From contig WHVA01000095.1 in NCBI GenBank assembly GCA_015179125.1, positions 124,001-188,000 on the forward strand: a stretch of DNA of 64,000 nucleotides. The letters run 5' to 3'. Positions 50,690 through 62,388 of the stretch are shown piece after piece; position 1 is the first letter of the stretch; each line of letters starts with the position of its first letter. Made by a program: the position numbers and the translations under genes. Below the pieces are notes generated by a model. It was not told where the DNA came from. It did not search any database and saw only the letters and a program-made list of their open reading frames with translations. This DNA comes from Gautieria morchelliformis. Its lineage: Eukaryota; Basidiomycota; Agaricomycetes; Gomphales; Gomphaceae.

Positions 50690-52460
50690 ATGTTTCATGG
50701 CGTTCTTCAAATTGGCTCGTACGTCTTGAACAATTTCTGAGCTTCTAATACGTTTGTGTGAGAATGGCGTCCCTCGAGTAGTTCGGCGCTTGAGAGGAAG
50801 ATCTTTGCACCAGACCCCTGTTTGCTAAGACACGTCATATATGCGTAATGTAATATATATTCGCGTCTTGTCTTCGACACCAGGAAGTAAGTACTCGCGT
50901 TTCTGTGGTAACACCAGTAGCTAATGATTTGTATAGTTTACCTACTTGACTTTAGTTCTGCTCGCCCCCGTCATGTCGTTCGCCGACCTCCTCAACAATC
51001 TCCCGCTGCCGCCCCTCCCATCCTACCTTACTCACTATAAGCTGGGCACTACCCCCCTTTCTACATGGACCTCCGTGACCGCGGCCCTCGTAGCATATTT
51101 CATCGTCATCTTTGGCTTACAAGAGCTCATGCGCTCTCGCCGAGCTCTCAAAATGACCGCTCTTTTCCAGCTGCATAATATACTCCTCAGTTCAGGCAGT
51201 CTCCTTTTACTCGTGCTCATTGTCGAGGAGATTGCGCCCATAGTTTCCACACACGGCCTGTTCTATGGGATCTGCGCAAAAGATGCATGGACACCGGTAA
51301 GTCCAGAGTCATTGTCTAGCCTACACGGTCTCATTCGTGCACACAGCGGCTCGAGTTTTACTACATGGTCAATTATTATATCAAATATTTGGAGCTACTC
51401 GATACCATTTTCTTAGTCCTCAAGAAGAAACCTTTGGGTGGGATATTTCGTACAAGGCTCTTTTCTTTGATTCTATCCCTCACCGGACATAAGCTTTTTT
51501 ACATGTTTTCCATCATTCCGCCACGGCCTTACTCTGCTACACTCAACTGAATGGGAGACCCAGCGTGGTGAGTACCATATCGTGCTTCTTATCCGTGTCC
51601 TTATTTTCTGTCAAGTCCTGGGTGCCCATCACGCTCAACCTTACCGTTCACGTTATAATGTGTATGTCACATCTTGTTCTGTATTTGATGTGTACTGACA
51701 CCTGTCAAGATTATTATTACTATGCAACCGCCGGTGGTCGTAAGATCTTGGTTCGCTCGACGACTGATCTGTGCTTTGTGATTACTGACCTTGCGGACAG
51801 TGGAAGAAGTATCTTACGTCAATGCAAATCACGCAATTTGTGATCGACCTCTTCGTCGGCTATTTCGTAAGCACGTATCTTGTTCTTCAGCGTTCGCATC
51901 GTCCTTTTTCTTTCTTCGTCTTCCGACCTTCCCATCCACATATCTCTTACGTACACTCCCACACATTCTCCCCCACCGCCCATGTCATGGAGTAAAACGA
52001 ATCACTAACATCTTTTCCTCTCGTGCGTTGATCGTTTCAATACAATCCGCACGCCTGCAGGCTACTCGTATTTCGCCTCCTCGTACTTTCCCAGAATACC
52101 GAACCCAGGCTCATGCTCAGTATCCGACGGCACTCTCATTTTTGGCTGTAGCTTGGCCACTAGCTACCTGTTCCTGTTCATTTCCTTCTACCGAAACACG
52201 TACAAGTCACGACCCGGTAAAGGCCAAGCGAACGGACACGCTTATGGTGCTGCGAATGGAAACGCCACACAGTATGTTTTTATTGCCTTTGATGCATTTC
52301 TGGCACTGATCGCCTTGTGGCATCACAGCGAATTCAAGGCGGAGTAAGTAATATCATACTAGTAGGGATGACTCGGGATGCATGAATGCACGATCTAGAC
52401 ACGTTTGCCGACCCACAAAAAAGCAGCGGACGAGCGGGAGGAGCGCTTTCATATTGTCAT
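50690..52460 (+). repeat. inverted segmental duplication, right arm (elongase copy 2)
   Basis: Matches 2485-4050 in reverse complement, including introns and about 100 bp of 3' flank. This arm has about 230 bp more between the upstream motif cttgaacaatttctga and the ATG. Confidence 0.85.
50973..52347 (+). CDS. ELO-family fatty-acid elongase, copy 2
   Basis: Exons by my reading: 50973-51296, 51347-51437, 51494-51567, 51616-51661, 51710-51750, 51801-51866 and a last exon from about 52070 to 52347; the last junction is not clean in frame. Start [16 protein letters not shown]. Conserved blocks: [20 protein letters not shown], the HxxHH box in [26 protein letters not shown], a Tyr run, [16 protein letters not shown] and [17 protein letters not shown], with end HHSEFKAE. 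Several membrane helices fit an ER-resident very-long-chain fatty-acid condensing enzyme. It differs from copy 1 by scattered substitutions (for example Asn/Thr and Glu/Lys near the N-terminus). Next to conserved host genes, it is probably the original copy. Confidence 0.87.
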
Positions 52461-52634
52461 GTCCTAACACTCGCTTGACGCCTCATACACTGGAGGTTAC
52501 TGTAATATTGTGGCTGTACTATGATCGAGATATAGATTTACCTGTCTTGATGCTTTAGTGGTCAACTGCTGAGTCAGCACTACGACCGTTACGTAATGTT
52601 TTTTTTTTGTCATGGGCTCGGATACCGCACCTTC

Positions 52635-54350
52635 ATGGCTACTGAAAACTCTTTTGCTTCGCTGGCGGCTTCTCTCTCTAACCCGCTGAGCCCTTCCAGC
52701 TACACCCATGTTGCGGAACCGTTGTTGGACCGAGCAGCCCTGGAAAAGCGACAGCACATCCGTACCCTTCATCGTGTAATTGAGCAGTCGGATGTGGTTA
52801 TTTTAGTTCTGGACGCCCGGGATCCGGATGGTTGTAGGAGCAAGGTCGTAGAGGAAGAAGTGAAGCGTCGGGAGAGTGAGGGCAAGAAATTGGTATTTTT
52901 GTTAAACAAGACCGGTGCGTTTATGTCATTGGGTTTGGATAGGTGTTGATATTTCAGTTGATGTCCGCCCCTAGATCTTGTCCCCCAAGATAATGCTATG
53001 GCTTGGTTACGCTACCTTCGACACACAGCACCTGCAATCCCTTTCCGTTCCTCCACCCAGCAGCAGTCAACAAACCTGAGATCACGATCGTCACCCGGCT
53101 TGATGAATTTGATCAAGTCCTATAAGACCGGCCCTGCTAGTAAGATTACTGTTGGGGTAGTTGGCTATCCCAATGTGGGAAAATCTAGCGTGATCAACTC
53201 GTTGAAGCGATCAAAGGTACAGTAATGAATTGGGACCCGAGATGTGGAACCAACATATTATACAGGTTTGTGCTGTGGCCGCGGAGGCAGGGTGGACACG
53301 CGATCTCCAGAGTGTTCAGATAGACCGTGGAATCCGTATCCTCGATTCTCCTGGTGTTGTATTTGACGAGGATGATCCATCAAGCTCGCAGGCTCGTTCA
53401 GGGGTGCTACTGAGGAATGTGCTGAAGGTAGAAGATGTGGAAGATCCGCTGGCCGTTGGTAAGTCTCATTCGTGGCAATTTAGGAGGGGAAATGACCTTC
53501 ACAGTCGAAGAGATTATTACTAGAACAGAAAAGGAGACGCTACAGAAAATCTATAAGTTGCCCACCTGGGACACTATGCTGGAGTTCTTGACAATGCTCG
53601 CGTTGTCTACTGGCCGTCTCCTCAAAGTGAGCTTGTGGGCATCCGGTAGTCATTGCTGACGCTCTCTCAGGGGGGTACGCCCGACCTGTTGTCTGCTGCC
53701 CGTACCGTTCTTAAGGACTGGAATGCCAACAAAATACCCTATTTTTCGGTCCCACCTCTCGTACATCCCTCTAGTCTACCTTCCAACGCCCCTGGTGCTG
53801 AAAACGTAGGCGAGGCAGCAATCGTACAAGGCGGTTTGGGGGAGGCTTTCACCCTTGAAGGGCTCTACGGGCAGGCCATGTTACAAAATCAAGATGGCGC
53901 CATGGACGAAGATGGGTAAATCTTGATTCTCGACAACTCCGCGTTTGTATTGCTTTGTCCGAACTGATATAAGCCTGCATTTATAGGCAGGAAGTGGAAT
54001 CAGACGATCCACATTTGGTCACTTCCCAGAAGCGTTCCTTGTCTTTGACACCAGAGATTGAACACACGCCTGCTGCGACCATCTCTCAGGCGCTTGGAAA
54101 ACGGGCTCTTGGGCCCTCACACACTGAAACACGTCCTCAAGCCTCTCGTGGTCCAGTGGCTAAACGCTCTAAGTTTACGTATGATACCATACTTGACTCG
54201 CATGTAAAAGGGACCATGGACGTAGCCAACCCTTTGGGACGTAGAGCGGTGAAACAAAAGGCAAAGAAAGAGCGGAAAGCTGCTGCAAGAGCTTCTAGGG
54301 CTCACGGGGAGGGAATGGTGGTGGATAATATTGGAGAAGTGGAGAATTAG
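52635..54350 (+). CDS. nucleolar GTPase of the NUG1/GNL3 family, lacking the usual basic N-terminus
   Basis: Exons: 52635-52914, 52975-53216, 53266-53458, 53505-53626, 53671-53915 and 53987-54350, all joining in frame. The G motifs are in circularly permuted order, as known for this family: NKTDL (G4) comes before GYPNVGKSS (G1) and LDSPG (G3). Other marks are VIEQSDVVILVLDARDPDGC at the start and a basic C-terminal end (VKQKAKKERKAAARAS). Family members act in 60S ribosome biogenesis in the nucleolus. Homologues begin with a Lys-rich domain of about 70-100 residues (GN3L_Grn1) that is missing here: the first Met, MATENSFASLAASL, is close to the G4 domain and a stop lies in frame at 52548. 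Either the 5' exons are lost or undetected. Confidence 0.88.
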
Positions 54351-54853
54351 CATCTAAACACAAAACACAAAAAAATTATATTCAAGGATATCACAGTAAC
54401 ATGCTATCGATCGTGATAGCCTTCCGATATGATATCTTGAGCCGCAATTACAATTGTCAAGCTATACATATACTTGTACCAATAATTACACTCCATAGCC
54501 TCTATATGCATGTGTCTTTCGAGTTTCATCCTGAGGACGCTTAAGTCCTTCCATATATTCACGGTCTGTCCATGTTTATATTGTCTTCGTTGATAAACAG
54601 TACCAGGGCGTACAGTACTTGATATCACACCTCACTTGGAAGAAACGCCGCAGTGCATGCTGGTTGACGGTGATGATCGATGATCGATGAGATAGATTCG
54701 AGAACCAACCTGATCTTCAGGCAAGTTGGCGTATTAACTCGTATTAAGTGTACTAGAAGTATATCAGTACTAGAACATATAAGAGCTAGTACTATGCCGA
54801 AAAAACAAAGGCAATTAGTAAAATCGCCATTACATAATAAAGTCGAGCAAATT
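54351..54853. other. intergenic between convergent genes
   Basis: AT-rich 3' flanks of two convergent genes. No coding frame of note. Confidence 0.5.
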
Positions 54854-57305
54854 TTAATCCTGACATGCCGGCAACGACACACAGCTGGCAACATCGAGTT
54901 CGAAATCTCTCAAAGATTGTGTCAGTTCCTGCCACCATATGCGGCAAACCTCATGATGGGCGTTGGGGCATACAACCTTCAACCTTCTAAGGGATTCACG
55001 GTCAAGTAGTATGGCTCCCAAGGTCTCGTTTGCCCTCTTGACAAGGCTCAGGTCGATACCCTGCAGTTAAGTTAAGCAACTGGTTCCGTAGCGTTCTAAT
55101 TCGCGACTTGCCTCAAGCATACTTGTGTACGGCGGTGAGTGATTTAATCCAGAGTGTCCAGACTTAGAAGATACATATTTTAAAGTAACTTGCTCGAGGT
55201 TAACCATCGCCTTCAGTGCCGTAGATAATGTAGATTCCATCACATGGTCTCGTGTGGGATTAGGCATCGCCGAGGACACATTGCTTTTTGGCTCTGGAGG
55301 AAACAAATATTCCCGAGGGAAAGGCGGTATGCCTGGCGCGGTGGCACCGTGACTCGTCGGGGGAAGAGGGAAAGCTGAAAGAGATATCGCCGAATAAGGT
55401 GTAATAGGTGAAGGAACGGGCGTGAGTGGCGACGATGGCTCTCCTTTTTGATGGTAAGTGGATGGAGGAGAATTGAGAGAACGTAAGGACGGGAGGGAAG
55501 GTGATAATCGAAGGTCAGAGCGTTGATTAGAAATTGCCAATGAGGGGGACGAGATCGAGTGTGAAGAGACGTCTGAGGAGGAGTTGGATATGATGACGGC
55601 GGAGATAACGAAGTTTGTGCAAGCCATTCGGAGGGCGCGCGCCATCCAGTGCCAGGGAGCGGTGCAGATAGCGGGGACGGTAGCACTGATGAATCTCTAC
55701 CAACTCTGTTCCATTCTGCGGGAGGTGTCCTGCTGTCTCGAACATGAGACGGAATATGGAAAGATAAGGCAGAGGACTCTACGACGTGGGAAAGGGAGCC
55801 TGAGTGTTGAGATGCATGGGCAGCAGCAGACTTTCCTAGTGCTTCTGACGAACGTGGCCTAAAGAGGGTTTGCGGTAATAAACTGGTGGGTCGAAGTTTG
55901 GCCGCGGAAGTTCGCAACGCGTCCGGCACGTTGGTCTTGAATGTATGAATGGAGTTTCGAAGGAGTAAACTAGCTCGGCGCTTTTTAGAAGGAGTGAATT
56001 GTTCACCAGTCTCAGGCGCAGTGACGACTACGTCATGTCCCGATCGAGCTTCGGGAGTGGTTTTGAGGGACATAACACTAGTGCGAGGCTGTGTTGATGC
56101 AGGGCGTGCAATCAAAGTGTTTCCGGATCTCAAAGAGGTCGCGGTTCTGGGGCCAAGAATAAGCGGAGGAGGACGAGGGCGCGAAGAAAAATTAGACGTC
56201 AAACGAGTGGTAGTGTTCTCGAGGCGACACGTTAGTTCCAAAGACTTAACGAGGTGTGCAACGTCGCCCGTAGAGATAAAATCTAGCAATTTATTGCTTG
56301 TGAGTCCGTCTATGCTCATTTTCTTGTTTGGGGCTGAGTGGATTGTCACGGATAGTTTGATATTCCTCCATAAAAGATCTCGTGCTTGGTTCCCAACGGC
56401 ACGATTCACGAGTGTCAGAGATGTAAGACTTGGGGTGGAAAGGTAGGGCTCGAACATGGGGAGTAGAGTAGAAAGGTAAACCGATGGGCTGCGAAGTAGG
56501 GCAGTGGGTGCCAAGCTTTGGGTGGGTGTCGGTACGTCTTCGTCTGTATGCGCATCGTGATGAGCGTCGTAATCTAACACGCTAGGTTCAAAGTGCGGAT
56601 AAGTCGACAAAGATCGCTCGACCTCGGTCTGACGTATTGTCTGTTTGATGTTACCGAGACCGCTGGGATATCGTATCTCAACCAACGACTCGATGTCACT
56701 TGTGTCGCTGACATCGCTCCGTGACTCCACTCCCTGTGAGCAGAAAAGGTTATACATGTCTTGCCTCACACTGAGACACTCACCTCGGCCGCTGTTCGCA
56801 CCGGCTGGAATTCTTTTATAGACCCATGATCTAGGGCATGCCTAATATCGAGACTGGCTCTCCGACCTAGGCCACTTGGTCTGCGAATTTCCTCGGCATC
56901 GACCTCTGGCTCTCCATATTCCTCATCCTCGTATCCAGAATAAAGCGACAGGCTTTGGTGAGAAACGGGTAACGAGGACAGGCTACTTTCGGGCAACGAC
57001 TGTTCTCCCTTGATCTTGGATCGCGTGCGAAATGACGCGACGACGTTAAATGGATCGAGAGATGTGAAAATCTTTGAACCTCGAACCCTGTTCCGCCCTG
57101 TATTCTCTTTAGACTGCTTGGGGCTCTTTCCAGGTGTGCTGGATCTACTTCCTGAACTGGATACTGCCCGAGGCGGACTTTTAGGACCTTTTATTAAGGA
57201 TGAGTTACCCAAGTGCTGAGCGCCACTGGTGTCGGAAGAATAACTTTGTGAATAACGAGCAAACGCCTTTGAAGCGAGAATTTTTGAAAATGTGACGAGA
57301 GGCAT
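54854..57305 (-). CDS. Ser/Pro-rich F-box-like protein
   Basis: Exon 1 runs 57305-56784 (MPLVTFSKILASKAFARYSQ, a Ser-rich disordered part, and the acidic patch EYGEPEVDAEEI). Exon 2 starts at 56733 after a 50-bp intron. It includes LPMFEPYLSTPSLTSLTLVN followed by RAVGNQARDLLWRNIKLSV, which reads like an F-box plus LRR/RNI start (a loose match), and long disordered stretches. Middle junctions (near 55640-55900) are uncertain; the frame then continues through TAPWHWMARALRMACTNFVI and a Pro/Ser-rich linker to PPYTSMLE. A likely GC-AG intron leads to the last exon (GIDLSLVKRANETLGAILLD), ending at 54854. No catalytic motif. A substrate-adaptor role is inference. Confidence 0.6.
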
Positions 57306-57541
57306 ATTATCCCGCTGTCCCAGACAGCTGTACTAGATGTGTAGTGTGGTATGAAGCAGGGTTCAAGGATAGGCGTAGAAGCAACATCGGTTAAGAGCGC
57401 CATGATCGGCCATGATCGCGCCGTTACGCGGGGGTCCAATGACAGCTCAGCGGCGATATGACGTAAGTATCTATAATAGGTCTGAGTGCTACTAGTAACT
57501 ACTGTAACGGATTCCAAGAAACTTGTATGAGCCATGCAAAT
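57306..57541. promoter_or_regulatory. upstream region of the F-box-like gene and 3' end of the peroxiredoxin gene
   Basis: Short spacer between two minus-strand genes. No distinct element was identified. Confidence 0.35.
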
Positions 57542-58596
57542 CTAAACTTTGGCTTTCTTTGCTTCATCCACAGCCATTGCATCCCCTGTGCGTTTCTTGC
57601 CATTTGTATGCCCGTTTGAAGGTTCTCCGTTGGTAGCGTCGCCATCGGTAGTCGAAAAGTATTCCAAGGAGCCCTTCGGGTCTGCCTTCATTGTTTTGCT
57701 GCCTTCTGTCCAGTTAGCTGGGCATACCTCGCCATGAAGGTCCTATAGTGTTTTGTCAGTGGATGCCACCTGCTTCACTGTTGTGGAGAGAACCCACAGT
57801 GAACTGGAAAGCTTTAATGAGACGGATTGTCTCATCGACCGAACGACCAACAGGAAGGTCATTGACAGTGATTTGACTGCATGTAAAGGTGCCAGCAAAC
57901 ACTTAATGGCGCATATTAGACACGATAAAGCACACGAACCGTAGGATACCCTTGGCATCTATGATAAACAGGCCGCGAAGCGCGATACCCTGTTCTTCAA
58001 CCAAGACCCCATACTCGCTGTCGGTTAGGTCAATTAATTTCTGGCAGTCAGGAAACTGAAGACGCGCACCGTGAGATCGTCATGGACTTGTCTGCGATCA
58101 GCGGGAGCTTAAGGTCAGGCCCGAGGCCACCCTGCTTCCGGGGCTGCATTGACCACGCGAGGTGAGAGTATTCAGAGTCTGTCGACACGCCTGCAGTCGC
58201 CATGACGCGTCAATGAGCTGCATGAAAGATGCCAACTACAGGACCCACCGAAGACAACCGTGTTCAGAGCCTCGAACTGGGGAAGCGCGTCATTAAAGGC
58301 CAGTATCTCCGTAGGGCAAACAAAAGTAAAATCGCTACGAAGAGAGTGAGCGGCGACCGTTAGTTCTATAATACTTGGCCCACAACTAGAACCCCTCCCC
58401 AGAAACGTACAGTGGATAAAAGAGGAGAACTACCCTGGATTATATTCGCATGCGGATGAGGGTGAAAGTTACAGCAGAGAGTGTCACTGTCTTACCAACT
58501 CCCTTTGCAACTTTCTAACGACACTTCTTTGAATTCCCCTTCTTGGACCGAGGTGCTCTTGAATTCGGGAGCTGGCTGTTGGACAAACACAGGCAT
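57542..58596 (-). CDS. typical 2-Cys peroxiredoxin
   Basis: Peroxiredoxins reduce hydrogen peroxide and organic peroxides using a peroxidatic Cys and a resolving Cys, with thioredoxin as electron donor. Exon 1 (58596-58497 region) starts [20 protein letters not shown]. Exon 2 (58436-58411) reads VVLLFYPL. Exon 3 starts at 58334 with [20 protein letters not shown], where the peroxidatic Cys lies in FVCPTE. Later exons give [31 protein letters not shown] and [20 protein letters not shown]. The last exon has the resolving Cys in [20 protein letters not shown] and a tail extended by about 25 residues with a Lys-rich end (AKKAKV), stop at 57542. The exact junctions in the middle are only partly resolved. 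Likely cytosolic; the Lys-rich tail could affect location, which is inference. Confidence 0.9.
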
Positions 58597-59057
58597 CGCT
58601 ACGTGCAGTACTTGTTGCGAGTGTAACCTCAGATGGGAATTGAACGCAGCTACGGTCTTGATGATAGTAAGAGCGTTAGCGCTAACTATATAGTCAACCG
58701 GTTATACTACCCTTTTTGTTTGTATTGCTCTTGGCGGGATCTAAGCAGCGCTAAATAAGACCTCGGTTACTCTAAAACACGGAAAATACGGAATCGCTCT
58801 GTGGAGGCTATCGCCATCTAAACACTCAGTTACTAAAGTACTTCATAGCAACAAGATTCTCAGAGCAACACTAACCATAACCTGCTGAGGGCTGAGCGCT
58901 CAGCTTTTACAACGTGTCTGGTGGCAAACAATGGTATAATAAGTGTAAAACCCATCGAACACAATTTGAAGAAGCAACGACCTCAAAGTTGATGTATTCT
59001 TTATAATTACCCTCCTCTTTTTCCTTTAGGTGTATCTGTGCGACGAACGCTCTTAAG
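58597..59057. other. intergenic; promoter side of peroxiredoxin gene
   Basis: No coding frame of note. It contains the upstream region of the peroxiredoxin gene and the flank of the tRNA gene. Confidence 0.45.
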
Positions 59058-59129
59058 TCCGATATGGTGTAGTGGCTAACATTATCGCCTCTCACGCGAT
59101 AGCCCGGGGTTCGATTCCCCGTGTCGGAA
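59058..59129 (+). tRNA. tRNA-Glu (CTC)
   Basis: Starts tccgatatggtgtagtgg and ends ccccgtgtcgga plus discriminator a. The acceptor stem pairs tccgata with tgtcgga (one mismatch or wobble). The D-arm, anticodon stem (atcgc/gcgat, loop ctctcac with anticodon CTC) and T-arm (ggggttcgattcccc) are complete. No intron is seen. Confidence 0.95.
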
Positions 59130-59502
59130 TGTCATATGCGTCGATTCTCCGACACATATTTATTTTATCATCTAATAATTTACCCTAAGCAATTACATTC
59201 CTCAGAGGCGAATGTCGCACTAGGTTCAAGTTTTCTAACTTCTCCTCTCAATGATAATATACAATTTGACTTCCTGGAAAAGGAAATTGAAATTGAAAAC
59301 ATTTAGTACAGTCCTTGTACCGAGCAGGCCGTATCTGTACAAAATCGCTGAGAGAACAACAACAAACCTAATACATACTGAAGTGACGGCAACTTGACCT
59401 TGCGGAGTGCCGAGTCACCAACATACATTTACTGCAAGACTACAGAAGTCACGCCAACCTGGGGCCAAGTTGAGAAGCACACCTCGGAGTGAAGCTGTGT
59501 GC

Positions 59503-62158
59503 TTAGAGAAATGCAAGTCCGAACCAAGCACCAAGTGCGCCCACGGCGCCGGCAGCGGCGCAGTCAGCTACCACTCTCAGGCGTTTTCGAGGTCGGGAAA
59601 TAGATGTGACAGGAGTGCAGCCACCGATGGACGTGTCCAGGGGGTCTTCTTCACCACGCTTGCGTTTTCCTGTCATCGGGGAAAGCTGATGCGGAGACCT
59701 ATTAGTCGTGGAGCAGAGATGTATACTATCACCAACCTCCCCTCCCTGGTCTATCAAGGCCATCACCTCAGATCGCACCTGCTCTCTGACACGAGAGGCG
59801 AGATCCTGTTCCGCCCTGGTGTGTGCCATAGACAAGTCTACATTTAAGTGATGAGCAACCGATTCGAGAAATGCAACTTTGAAGAATAAAGAATTTGGAC
59901 AAAACTTTTAAAGGAAGACTGTCTCAAAATGACAAAGGAGACAACTGACCACGGATCTCCCCGTCTATTTTCACGATGGACATGTTTGTAGATTGCATAT
60001 CACTTAGCAATGTATCGATATTATTGTGCACCCCCGACAAACTCTCTGTGAGCGTTGTCAAATCGTGCTGGATACGCGGCGATTGATTTCTTAATGCCTC
60101 GAATTCTTCTCGAAGCTCCCGCGTATCATGGCGCAAGCTGCGTGCGTTCTCCGTTAGTGTCGCCGTGTCGCTTGTGTGTCTCTCGGAGATGTCTTTGAGA
60201 CTACTTAAGTCCATCTTAACATCCTCATGATTAGCCCGAAGGAATGTGATGTCGCTCTGTATTTCACATTTGTGCGCTTTGAGGATGGAAATGTCGTTCT
60301 GCAGTGACGTGATGCCGTCTTTCAAGGCGTTGAGCCCAGTACTTTCGGCGAAAGGTGTATGCTGCGAGACCTTCGCGCCTTCGGCGACATTGTTCTTGAG
60401 CTGTATTTCTAGTTCGTCCAACCGATGGAAGACGAGATCTAACCTCTGATGAGCATGTCAGTGATGAGAGGAGGGGTCATTAACTGTCAAGGAGAAAGGC
60501 GAGGGCGAAGGCGAGAACGAAAAGGAACGAGAGAGAAAAAGAAATAAGTACCTGGTTGTTGTCTTCTCTGTTGGTCCTCATATTATCCACGTCTTTCTTC
60601 AGCTCCTGCAGCCGTTTGTTAAGGACCATGACCTCATTGCCGTGCTGTCCGTATAAGCCCCAGTCGGCATCAAGTCTAAAGCCTTGTCGCTCGTACCACT
60701 GAGGCTGCAGACCGTCGGGACTGTGGTTCGGACCTGACCCATGGTTAAGCTGGCCGTAATTCGAATTGTGACCTGAACCATGGCTTCCATGAAAGACATC
60801 TAATGCATCCCCACTACCTTTGAGCCTATTCGATGAAGTGGATCTGCCTGCTCTCTCTTCACTTCCCGCCGCCATGGAAGCCTTCATCCAGAGCGGGTTC
60901 AACAGCCCTATCTTACGGGGAGGCTGCTGGAGAAGGCCGGCCATGCGATCGATTATGGAGAAATTCGACCAGGGACTTCCGTTTAGTCTCCAGGGGGGAG
61001 TGGGGCTCTTGGATGCGTTGAGACTTGAGGTCCCTTTATGAGCGGGGTCGGCGGGGATACTAATCTCCTGGAGTTCAATCCCAGCAGGGGGCAACAAATC
61101 GGACGAGAAATTGGGGCTATCTATAGGGGATATGGGGAGCTGTAGTGGAGAGAAGCCTCGAGACTCGGTCAAAAGATGCTTCTTGCTCCCAGGTGAGCTG
61201 GGATCTGAATGGACAACGTCGATAATCTTAGGAGACTTCGGACTGCCTGAATGTAAAACATGATGTTCTGGCTGGTGGGGAGGTAGCTCGACACGGATAT
61301 CATTTGGACCCATGGACGCTTCACGCGGGTCATCGCTATCCGAGGAGCCGTCTGAATCGTCGGAGGACGTATCGAGGCCGAAGCGGTTGCGCGGCCTGGG
61401 TGAGGCAACTTTACTAGCAGGTGAGACACTGGTACTGGAAATAGACATTGATGAAGGAGTAGATGCGCTTTGAAGAAGTTTGACAGTGACAGTTAGCGGC
61501 ATGTGGAGCTGAGTCGTGATGTCAATGACGGCAAGATGAGCAAGGTGAACTACACGTACAACGCCATTCCTTTGTACCTCTTTTCCGAAGGTGAGTCTAT
61601 CTCCGTCATGCAACTGGAATGGGCTTTCGGCAGCTAGTTTAAACTCTGCAGTCCGGCCCACCCATGTCCCGTGATGGGAGTTGGTGTCGATTACAAAAGC
61701 CTGATGGATTGTCAGCTTGGTTCGGGGTTCACAAATTAACCTACAGAGCCAGAGTCAGCGAATGTGATCTTTGCGTGATTCCGGGACATGACAGGGTTGG
61801 AAAATGTCGCTCTATCGTCTGAAGGGAAAGCAGAATCGGTGACAGGCGTGCGACCAACGTGCACGACGGAAGTCTGGTTGCGAGAAAATGTGCGTGGGAT
61901 GTCTGAGGGAGAGTTCATTGGAGTTAGTACTATGGCTGGAAAGCATTCTTTAGTCTTCCTGCGAACGATGAAATAGGAGTTAAAAGGTAACAGACCTGAA
62001 ACGAAAGAGGATGCAGAGGAAGGGAGCTTGGAGCTCCAGTTGCCCAAAAATTGGATGTCGCTCAAATCACTTTCAGTCACTGCCATTGGGTTTGGAGAGA
62101 TAGCAGGTGGCGGTCGGCACCACGCTGACTCGATTAGGAAGGGACTAATTACGCCCAT
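59503..62158 (-). CDS. FHA domain, coiled-coil, tail-anchored protein (SLMAP/STRIPAK-like)
   Basis: Four exons: 62158-61745, 61700-60552, 60445-59950 and 59837-59503. The FHA domain spans the first intron: TSVVHVGRTPVTDSAF, SNPVMSRNHAKITFAD, then AFVIDTNSHHGTWVGRTAEF with the conserved R..SR.H and NG-like pattern. Then comes a Ser-rich disordered part, a coiled coil (LNKRLQELKKDVDNMRTNRE and LVFHRLDELEIQLKN onward through exon 3) and a C-terminal hydrophobic helix (CAAAGAVGALGAWFGLAFL). FHA + coiled coil + C-terminal membrane anchor is the layout of SLMAP and its fungal counterparts (HAM-4, PRO45, Csc1/Far9 type) in the STRIPAK complex at nuclear envelope or ER; the assignment by layout is strong but not proven. 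FHA binds phospho-Thr. Confidence 0.75.
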
Positions 62159-62388
62159 CGGAGTTTAAATCCATTACGCATGCACAGCGTCAGGACTCAG
62201 GGGACCGGCGGGCACACAAGCACCCATGGCGACAATTATCGACACGACCACAACAGCAAACATTAAGTAACCCAAAAACTTACAGGACTTGTACGGAGCT
62301 GGTGGGCGGGCAGCTACAGGTTTGGCATCATCTGAATAGGATTGCGAAGTATTTACTCAAATTTCCCCTTTATTAAAGGACCTCCATC
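62159..62388. promoter_or_regulatory. short divergent promoter region
   Basis: 230 bp separate the first codons of the FHA gene (minus) and the mitochondrial EF-G gene (plus), so it probably serves both. No clear TATA box is seen. Confidence 0.5.

Noticed and set aside
54680-55009. 109-codon plus-strand ORF
   Set aside because: It lies opposite the last exon of the minus-strand F-box-like gene, which has better composition and joins upstream exons.
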